A stretch of DNA of 64,000 nucleotides from Lichina pygmaea (lineage: Eukaryota; Ascomycota; Lichinomycetes; Lichinales; Lichinaceae), in contig OY730169.1 of the NCBI GenBank assembly GCA_963422465.1, positions 4,278,001 through 4,342,000 on the forward strand, given 5' to 3'. The notes under the pieces were generated by a model. That model was not told where the DNA came from. It was given only the letters and a program-made list of their open reading frames with translations, and did no database searches. Below, in pieces: positions 35,099-44,128 of this stretch (the stretch's first letter is position 1; every line of letters begins with the position of its first letter). A program made the translations under genes and the position numbers.

Positions 35099-35372
35099 TG
35101 TGACAAGGCAATGGCAGAGCAGAACTCAAGCCTAACTGATTCAGTAACCTTGACCTGACTTGGCTTGAGACTTGAGACTTGGATTGATGTACAAGATGAA
35201 AGACAAGGAAGGAAGAAAAAGAGAAAAGAAGAGAAGAAGCTGGGGGAGCAGGAGAAGTTCTTATAGGCAGGGGATCAGGCAACAGCGGAGCAAACAGGCA
35301 ACAGTGCAGATGGAACTTCCCGGCAAGGTGCATGACTTGTGCCAGATATGCAACAAGGCCAGAACTGTGACA
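35099..35372 (-). repeat. 5' LTR of Gyp1 copy C
   Basis: 274 bp with a single internal module. The gag leader follows on the minus strand. Confidence 0.9.
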
Positions 35373-36478
35373 AGAGCTGAGTATGGGCTTAGCTAACCTA
35401 ACCTTGTATGCAGACTCTGCTGGCAGTTTGACTAGTGTCACTCTGCCACACATGTCTCAGTCTTCTGCATATAGTTTATGTCCCACAATCTTTGACTGTC
35501 AATCACCAATCACCAGTGATCACTAGTTGTCATGTGGCTTCCTAGTCACATGACCTGCAGACCTGTCACTTGTAAGTAGATCTTGTGATGGAGTCTTACA
35601 GTGTTCACACTGGTGACCAGAATGCTGTGAGCAGTAACTGTGTTGATATACCTCTTGATAGTCACAGAGAAGACCACCTGTTCCAGCTATGTCATGTTCT
35701 TCTCAAGACTCTGGCAGACTGCCTCTATCTGTGTTCTGATAAGCAAGTCACTACTTGTCATGCAGCAGATCTTGACAATCTGTGAGATGTAGCCACCAGC
35801 TATCTGGATGCACTTCAGAAGTTTCTTGCAGGCTACCCACTATAGACCTGCCACCTGATCCAGGTCTCTGGTGTAGACTATAATAGTTTTGAATTCATAC
35901 TGGAGGGGTGCTGTAGACTGCAGTGGTGAAGGTAGTTGTTATTGCTGTGGAGCTGGGTGTGTACTGGCACCTCACCAGACCACCACTGTGTAGGAGTTGT
36001 CACTATTGGGAGGTGGTAGACCAGTATCCAGTTATTGTTCAATACACTGGACTATCTCAAGGATAGTTCTCAGAGTGAGCTCAGTGGTGTTGTGATGGGC
36101 AGGTGGTGTTGTGGCACTAGTGTTGGAAGTCTTAGTCTGTGTGATTGATGTCTGCAGATGTCTGGTGATCTGCCAGAGTAGTCTCCAGTTCACCTAGGTC
36201 TTATCAGCAGCAGGACTGGCTACTTCTATAAGTTGCTGTAGCTCTGAGCAGAGTGTGTAAGCTTTCTCTACAAAGCTGGTTGTGGCTATTCAAAGTTTTT
36301 TTTTAGAGAGGAGGATGTTCTTTGTACAAAGGTATGTATACAAGTATGTATAACAAGTGTAAAGTGGACATGACTGACAAAAGTTTCTTTCCAGAAGTGG
36401 GCCAGCTTGAGCTTCTCCTATCCCTCCCTCTCTCATCCACTCTGCCCACCCCCCCCCCCCCCACAAGTAAAAGTCAGA
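35373..36478. other. Unassigned, CpG-poor spacer
   Basis: About 1.1 kb between Gyp1 copy C and the complete Gyp2 element. No open frame above 66 codons and no similarity to other elements in the window. It is as CpG-poor as the surrounding repeats, so it is probably the remains of a repeat not otherwise present here. A run of about 15 C lies near 36450. Confidence 0.5.
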
Positions 36479-36903
36479 TGTTAAGGCCTAGGCCGGAACA
36501 GCCTAGGAAAGCGAGGGAGGAGTGTTAGTCATACAGAACAACATCTGACTGATCCGGTGGATAAGCAAGAGCTAAGCGAGGAGCTCGTCTGGTGGACAAG
36601 CAGGAGCTAAGTGAGGAGCTTGTCTGGTGGACAAGCAGGAGCTAAGTGAGGAGCTTGTCCACACAAAAGAATGATACCCCTCGGAGGAGACCCCCCCCCT
36701 AGGGCATCTGTATAAAGACCACCCCAAGGGCCTGGAGGGATTAGCTCTCCAGGCTGAACACAACACGCACACATCGTACTGAGACAATAGTACAGAGAGA
36801 GTTACTTATCTGTCTATTTCTCTATCAAGTCCCTGTCTAGAATCTGCCCTGCGAAGCAACAGACTGTACTGGTTTCTGTGTGAACCTGGCCCGGTCTTTA
36901 ACA
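36479..36903 (+). repeat. 5' LTR of Gyp2
   Basis: 425 bp. It holds three tandem copies of a unit of about 35 bp that can each fold into a hairpin (36545-36655). It differs from the 3' LTR at about 21 sites, all reading as C-to-T or G-to-A changes in this copy and nearly all at CpG. Confidence 0.93.
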
Positions 36904-39900
36904 GTTTCAGCCTCTAACACATAGGACACTGACTTGATACGATGGTGGATCCACAAAGCTCTACCCCTTCTCAGGTGGCCCAAGCCCAGGCTGCTCAGGC
37001 GGCTCAGGCCCAGGCTGTCCAGGCAGCACCTATTGTTAACCTACCTCTGAAGCCCTTGAAGGTAGGTGCCCTGAAGAGGTACAATGGATCCAGGGGAGGA
37101 CTGGAGTTGTTCTTCTCACAACTGGAGCTCTACTATGGGTTCAACATAGCCCAGTTCCCGACAGACCAGGAGAAGGTGCTATTTGCAGCCTCCTACCTGG
37201 AAGGACCAGCCTTCGCTTGGTTCAACATCTACTTAAGGGATTACCTAGACAATCAGGCAGACCCCAAGGAGCAAGAAGACAATACCCGACAGGTCATGGG
37301 AAGCTTGAAAACCTTTAAGACAGCCATGAGAAAGATGTTTGGGATCCTTGACAAGGAAAGAGATGTGGAACAAAAGCTCCAAGCACTGCGGCAAACTGGA
37401 TCAGCATCGGAATTCACGGCGAAGTTCCAACAACTAGCAGTGAGGACCCAGTGGGGGGACAGTGCACTAACAGCACTATTCTACCAAGGCCTCAAGGAAC
37501 AAGTCAAGGATGACATCGTGCGAGGAGACTGACCAACCGAGCTCTACGAAATGATCAAGACTGCAGCTCGCATCGACGACTGACAGTTCGAGAGAGAGCT
37601 TGAGAAGTGAGGCAAGCAGACAAAACCATGGGTGAAGAAAAAGCCAACACCTGCCAAAGATAACTACAGCTTGGTACCCATGGAAATCGATGCGGTGGAA
37701 CCACAAAAGAAGAAGACACAGAAGTGTTACAACTGTCAGAAAGTGGGCCACCTTGCAGTGAACTGCAGGAGCAAGAAGAAGAACAAGAAGGGCAAAGGGA
37801 AGCAGTTGAACACCACGAGCGCCTGGAAAGGCAGGGAGACAGAGGAGCCCCAGAGAGCCCCCCAAGGCACACTACCCCACAATCACCCTGAGGTGGCACT
37901 CCTCAGAGAGGAGGACGACCTCTGACAACACGCTGAAAAACTCGAGAATATACTTCAGGAAATCTTGGATCACCTCAACAAGGTCCAAAGGAAGGTCGAC
38001 AGAATCCACTGGGAGGAAGACCTGATCTCTGAGTTTGACACAACCAGCTATATGGAGGAACAGGTTGACGACAAGGAAGCCCAGCCACCACCAGTCCCTG
38101 ACAAACCTGTCCTTTGACAACAGGACACAACCCTATCAGAAATAGGGGAGACGCAAGTGTCACGATGGGTCGACGATACCCTCAGCATCACACAGGTCAG
38201 AGACATCACCACACAAGTGGACCTACACCAGGCTACAACAGCAGTCTGCGGACGACCTTATTGGAAGGTGTGCGAAGACAACCACTGCAAGGAACACCTT
38301 CTAGAGAAAAGAAAGAAGATGTGGTTCCCAGGGTCCGAGGTGGAAGTGCGATGGAATATGCACATCCAAAGGGTCAACCCTGAACAAGATGACTGCAACC
38401 AAGACCTGTGGGAATGATGCCTCACCACACGATGCAAACAACACGCGGTAGAGCGTCAGGCCCAGGGCCTAGGCAGCTCAAAAAACTAGCAGTGCTCTTC
38501 AAAACTGGGGTCGGAAGAGCAGGCAAGACAACACCCCGGGAGGAAGGAGTCAAGCCGAGCCTTGACGCAACAGCCTGCAGCCCGCACTTTCGCATCAAGA
38601 TCAGAGTCAATGGGCAGTTGGCTAAGGCCATGATCAACTCTGGTGCGACTGGCAACTTCATGTCAGAAAGCTTTGCCAGAAGAAACAAGGTTCCAGTCCA
38701 AGGCAAGAAAGACCTCTACCAGTTGACGGTAGTGGACAGAACACCACTCTCCAAAGACAAGGGACAAGTGACAAAGGAGACTAAGAGCCTGAGACTGAGT
38801 GTCCATGGCACGACGATCAGAACAGAGGAATTCGACTTGGTCCGAATACTACACAAAGTTATATTGGGACTTCCGTGGTTGGAAAAAAAAAACCCAAGGA
38901 TTGACTGGAAAAGAAGGTAACTAGTCTTTCCGGACAGAACACTGGTCACGTCAGAACCAGGGGTGACAATTAAAGAAATCTCACTGACACGGTGGAAGAA
39001 ATACCACCAGCGCAGGCAGGCCTGTGTGGCCTGGATGAAACCCTGAACACAACAACTTTGCACCACGCAAGACGCCGTGGGCAAGACTCAGGCACCGCAG
39101 TTGCCAAGTGAGTATAAAGAATACCAGGAGATGTTCGAAGAAACAGCGATCACAACACTACCGGAACATCAGGAGTGGGACCACAAGATTCTGCTGGAAG
39201 ACAGAAAAAAACCCACACACAGCCCTATCTACACTCTGTCAGCAAAAGAGCTTGAGGCCCTGAGAGACTACCTGGACAAGAACCTAGCGAAAGGGTTCAT
39301 AAGACCTTCAACATCACCAGCTGGATACCTGATATTGTTTGTGCCAAAGAAAGACAGCAAACTTCGACTGTGTGTTGATTATCAGCGGCTAAATGTGATT
39401 ACAGTGAAAAACCGCTACCCGCTGCCATTGATATCGGAAATCCAAGACCGGATCCAAGGAGCCAAATAGTTTACCAAGTTCAACATTCAAGGCGCTTTCA
39501 ACCTGGTTAGGATGAAAGACGGCGAAGAATGGAAGACAGCTTTTTGTACAAGGTACAGGCACAACAAGTATACTGTGATGCTATTCAGCCTTACAAATGC
39601 ACTGGCAACATTCCAATCACTTATTAACACTGTCCTCCGACAATACCTGGACATATTTGTCACCGCTTACATCGACGATGTCTTGGTATACACCAATGGA
39701 ACCTTGGAGGAGTATAAACAGCATGTCAAGAAGATCCTACATGCACTCCAGAAAGCAGGCATGAGGTTACGCCTTGATAAAAGTGTTTTCCACACAAAAG
39801 AAGTGGAATATTTGGGGTCGATCCTGACAACAGAAGGAATCTGAATAGACGACACAAAAACTATAGCAGTACGAGACTGGCCAACACCCAAAAACCTCAA

Positions 39901-41840
39901 AGAAGTACAATCCTTCCTAGGATTTGCAAACTTCTACTGACGATTCATCAAGGACTACTCAAGAACAGCAGCAGTCTTGACAGAGTTAACCAGAAAGAAC
40001 AAATCTTTCAGGTGGGGGGAGAGCCAACAAGCAGCCTTCCAGGAGTTGAAGAATAAATTCATCTCCACACCCATTTTGGCATCATTTGATCCTGAGAAGA
40101 GGATCATTCTGGAAACTGATGCCTTGGACCAAGCATTAGAATCCTACTTGTGTCAACCAGACGCCGACAACCGCTTACACCCTGTTGTGTACTGATCGAG
40201 AAAGTTCTCTGGCCCAGAACTGAGGTACGATGTTCACGACAAAGAGTTGTTAGCAATCGTCGACGCATTCCAAGAATGGAGGCCTTACTTGGAGAGGGCA
40301 AAATACACAGTAGACGTGTACTCGGACCACAAGAACTTAGCTTACTTCACAACAACAAAGAAGCTAAACTGACAACAAGTTTGATGGGCAGAGTTGTTGG
40401 CATCATACAACTTTCAAATCCTCTACTGGAAGAGCACTGAGAATGTCCGAGCGGACACACTCAGCAGACGACCAGATTTAATGGATGACAAAACAATAGA
40501 GGAACACCCAATCCTAGCGACAAAAGGATGAACTCTGGTCTATGCCCAACCCCAACTGGCAACAACTGAAACAAAGGGTCCACTCCTTACCCTTGGCCAC
40601 AAGGCGGCAAACAAAAAGGAAATTGTGCCAGAAAGAGCACAAGAGGAGGTGATCCGGAGGCACCATGACAGGCCTTTGCACAGACACCCCGGGTGAGATA
40701 AAACCTTGGAGAAAATCCAAAGGAACTACCGCTTCGACAGAATGAAGCGCAAGGTGACAGAGTTCATCCGCAACTGTGAACAGTGCGCAAAGAACAAACC
40801 ATCAAGACATAAGCCCTACGGGCAGGCACAGCAAATGGACCTACCCAAGGCACCATGGGAAACTATCACGATGGATTTTGTGGTCAAGTTGCCAAAGTCA
40901 ACAGACCCAGCAACAAAGGTGGTATACGATAGCATTTTGGTGGTTGTTGACAAGCTCACCAAATACGCCCACCTGGTCCTGTGGAAAGAGTCAGGAACTG
41001 TGAACAAACTCGCGAGTGTCCTACTCAAAGAGCTGGTAAGCCACCGAGGGCTACCAAAGACAATCATCTCAGATCAAGACAAACTCTTCACCTCGAAATT
41101 CTGGAACATGTGGACAAGGCAACTTGGCATTGATACAAGGATGTCAACGGCCTACCACCCACAAACTGATAGACAAACTGAGCGGACAAACCAGACAATG
41201 GAGCAGTATCTACAACACTACGTCAACCACTAGCAGGATAACTGGGTGGAACTGCTACCAATAGCCCAGTTTGCGTACAACAACCAGCAACACAGCGTGA
41301 CAGGGACAACACTGTTCTTTGCGAACTACAGAAGAAACCCCTGATGGCAGGCAACAGCAGGAGGCAATGTTGTTGATGTTAGCAAACTCACTGCTATGCA
41401 CGAGATAATGAAAACAACAATCGACCATGCCCAGAACGCCACCGCCCGCTGATTACATGACAAAAGGTTGAAGGGACCAACCCTGGAAAGGGGGGATAAG
41501 GTCTACCTATCAACAAAAAACCTGCGCTCAAAGTGACCGAGCAAAAAGCTGGACCACGTACGAATCAGACCATTCAAAATTGAGAAGTGCACTGGGAAGG
41601 TCAACTATCGACTGAGACTACCACGAAAAGCAAGGATACACCAAGTATTCCATGTCTTGCTGCTTGAACCAGCACCCAGCGACGCAGAGATCAAGACAGA
41701 ATGGAACTTCAAGGATGACAAAGAAGAGTACGATGTCGAAAGGATCCTGGATAGTCGAAGAAACAGACGGAAAACTGAGTACCTGGTGAAGTGGTTAGGA
41801 TTTGACGAAGAGGAGAATTTGTGGGAACCAACCGAGAACT

Positions 41841-42413
41841 TCAGCTCTGCGATGAACCAGAAGCTGGTGGATTACCACCAAGCAAACCCGCAGCGACCAG
41901 GTCCGACAGGGACAACAGCTCAAGAGAAGCCAAAGTCTCTGAAGAGAAGACATCCTCAAAGGACAGCAGAGCAGCAGCCTGACTGGCCTCCTGTTCGCAG
42001 ATAACGCGGAGGGCCTCTTGTTCCTGAGCATCAAGGGACTCTTGATCCTCGATGGCTGACAGCTCACGACGGATGGCATCAGCCTCCTTCTGTGAGAGAT
42101 AACCCAGCTGCCGGCGGAGGCAGATCTGCCGGGGAAGCAACTTTGACAATTGGTCATCGGTCTCCCGCAGCTGAGCCTCGAGCTGCTCGCGCTCAAGTTC
42201 CATCTTCTTCCATTCTGATTCTGAGAGATGAAGGTCGCAGCGACAACCCTTCTCGATGCACCAACGACAAAAAGACGATGTGGAACTCACGACGCACTTA
42301 GCCTGGTCACGACGACAAGCACCGCATGCGATTTTCGATTCCTTGCCTATTTTGCCAATGCGACAAGAGAGAGAACTGCGATGACGAGCACGAGTTGTCC
42401 GATCTTGGTTCAT
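41841..42413 (-). CDS. Antisense ORF in Gyp2, zinc-cluster-like protein (190 aa)
   Basis: An open frame on the strand opposite to Gyp2, starting 60 bp inside the 3' LTR and overlapping the chromodomain end. Residues about 31-59 carry CGACRRDQAKC and, 8 residues on, CRWCIEKGC, a spacing close to the fungal Zn2Cys6 cluster (CX2CX6C, then CX2CXnC). Residues about 60-135 are rich in E, L, Q and R with heptad character, so a coiled coil is likely; the C-terminus is leucine- and serine-rich. The layout recalls a small DNA-binding, dimerising protein. Some LTR elements carry extra antisense genes, but I do not recognise this one. It may be real or a chance open frame in a GC-rich stretch. Confidence 0.5.
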   Translation of the reverse strand: MNQDRTTRARHRSSLSCRIGKIGKESKIACGACRRDQAKCVVSSTSSFCRWCIEKGCRCDLHLSESEWKKMELEREQLEAQLRETDDQLSKLLPRQICLRRQLGYLSQKEADAIRRELSAIEDQESLDAQEQEALRVICEQEASQAAALLSFEDVFSSETLASLELLSLSDLVAAGLLGGNPPASGSSQS

Positions 42414-42473
42414 GACAAAAGAGGAGCAGGAAGAAAAGGATCTGGGGACAGAACCCTTGGAGAGAGGGGATAG

Positions 42474-42898
42474 TGTTAAGGCCTAGGCCGGAACAGCCTA
42501 GGAAAGCGAGGGAGGAGTGTTAGTCATACGGAACAACATCTGACCGATCCGGTGGACGAGCAAGAGCTAAGCGAGGAGCTCGTCCGGTGGACGAGCAGGA
42601 GCTAAGCGAGGAGCTCGTCCGGTGGACGAGCAGGAGCTAAGCGAGGAGCTCGTCCACGCAAAAGGATGATACCCCTCGGAGGAGACCCCCCCCCTAGGGC
42701 ATCTGTATAAAGACCACCCCAAGGGCCCGGAGGGATTAGCTCTCCAGGCTGAACACAACACGCACACATCGTACTGAGACAATAGTACAGAGAGAGTTAC
42801 TTATCTGTCTATTTCTCTATCGAGTCCCTGTCTAGAATCCGCCCTGCGAAGCAACAGACCGTACCGGTTTCTGTGTGAACCCGGCCCGGCCTTTAACA
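42474..42898 (+). repeat. 3' LTR of Gyp2
   Basis: 425 bp, same length as the 5' LTR. Its CpG sites are preserved, and the triple hairpin unit (GACGAGC...GCTCGTC) is clearest here (42551-42655). A TATA-like TGTATAAAG lies near 42705. Confidence 0.93.
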
Positions 42899-42903
42899 TC
42901 AGA

Positions 42904-43781
42904 GGAAAGACAAGCACCACTATTCTGACAAGACCACCAACTACAGTACCTTCATACCTCCATACCTCTGTACATACTGTACAGTACTTCATCTCAGGCA
43001 GTACCAGCCACAACAAGGCAACTCTCAAGAACCACAACCAGATGATAATCTACTCCAAAAAGACTGGAGACCAGGCAATCACTCCCAAAAGAAACCAAAA
43101 AAGACCAGCCCTTCAAAGAGGATAGAGCTCCCAAGTATTTTATAAGGATAAGAGAGCAGCCACACACACACACACGCACACACATACACATACACCAAAC
43201 GATAGAACAAAAAGACCCACTTCAAAAAGAGGAGATGAAGCTCAGGTGTTCGGTAGACCGTGGTCCAACTCCAAAGGATGAGCACCAGAGAATACGTAAC
43301 TCACGGGCTGTCGGTGCTTGGGTGGAGGATAAACCCCCCACCACACCACGGACTCTGGGCTCTGGGCTCTGGGCTCTGGGCTCTGGGCTGCGTGCGTACC
43401 TGGTCAGGTCAAGACAGCCGCTGACAGCCGCTGGCAAACCAGCGATACGGATTCTGTCTGTCAACTAGGTCTGAGCTGGGTGATCCAAGAGTACTGTACG
43501 GTGCAGTACCTGACTGTTCGACACCAACATCAGAGAAGGCCAAGGATAACAACAATCAGAAGCCTTTGTAGCCAGAGAAGAGCACTCGATCGGCCGTGAT
43601 TGCAACTGAATTACTGTACGGCACTATTGTACACCATCCAAGATAAAAGTGAAAAAGAGACCCGGGGGAAGGGGGGGGGGGGGGGGGGGGCATTAGAGGA
43701 ATGCAGACGATGAAGAGGAATATAAAGAAGAGGATATAAAAAAAAAAAAGAGGAAAATCAACAGATTAGAGGAAAACCATT
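42904..43781. other. Gene-free boundary between repeat block and host genes
   Basis: No gene seen. It contains a CA-rich microsatellite (about 43162-43198), about five tandem GGGCTCT heptamers (about 43352-43390), a poly-G run (about 43664-43690) and A-rich sequence just before the stop of the glucosidase gene. CpG frequency rises along it from near zero to the level of the host region. Confidence 0.6.
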
Positions 43782-44090
43782 CTATGGAAATTCAATGGTC
43801 CAATCCGTCGCGACGCCGACTTTCGGATCGCGAATGATGGCCCAGGCTGCTCTGCCGTCTTGCGCCCGGTGGCAGAGCATCTCGGCATGGCGGCGCCGAG
43901 GGCTGGACTGGTCCTCGTCATCGTAGCCGTCGCCGTCCCTGACGACGACGGTGCGCTTCGTCGACGAGGACCATGCGGCCGGTAGGGAGCCGACGATGAC
44001 AATCTTCTCGACGCGCACTGCTCGCATCGACTGTGCGTACTTGGCCGCGTGCTTGGATCTGGTGGCTTTCGCTTTTGCTTTCGCCTTCTT

Positions 44091-44128
<38 letters not shown>

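Larger units (their letters stand above)
29687..35372 (-). mobile_element. Ty3/gypsy chromovirus Gyp1, copy C
   Basis: Near-complete minus-strand copy with 5' LTR 35099-35372 (274 bp) and 3' LTR 29687-30050 (364 bp). On the minus strand it shows gag (about 35040-34080, with CFYCGNQGHVSTFC knuckle), protease (about 33990-33830, DSGCSA), reverse transcriptase with RNase H (33610-31709) and integrase and chromodomain-like end (about 31680-30060). A solo LTR interrupts the integrase end. About 5.4 kb without it. The polymerase region is the least broken of the three Gyp1 copies; several breaks remain elsewhere. The flanks show no matching target duplication. Confidence 0.92.
36479..42898 (+). mobile_element. 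Ty3/gypsy chromovirus Gyp2, complete with target duplication
   Basis: A 6.4-kb plus-strand LTR retrotransposon with two 425-bp LTRs and perfect 5-bp duplications TCAGA (36474-36478 and 42899-42903). Internal parts are gag (about 36942-37920, knuckle CYNCQKVGHLAVNC), protease (about 38580-38900), reverse transcriptase (about 39080-39850, AYIDDVLVY), RNase H (about 40080-40350), integrase (about 40650-41640 with the HHCC zinc finger) and a chromodomain (about 41720-41880, TEYLVKWLGFDEEENLWEP). A purine-rich tract (GGAGAGAGGGGATAG) precedes the 3' LTR. The coding region has many breaks, so it is a fossil despite intact ends. An antisense ORF lies between the chromodomain and the 3' LTR. Confidence 0.93.

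Noticed and set aside
36545-36655. CRISPR-like array of hairpin repeats
   Set aside because: Repeats are contiguous with no unique spacers and lie inside an LTR of a eukaryotic retrotransposon.
43352-43390. Tandem GGGCTCT heptamers as a telomere-like repeat
   Set aside because: It does not match TTAGGG-type repeats and is only about five units long; treated as a simple repeat.
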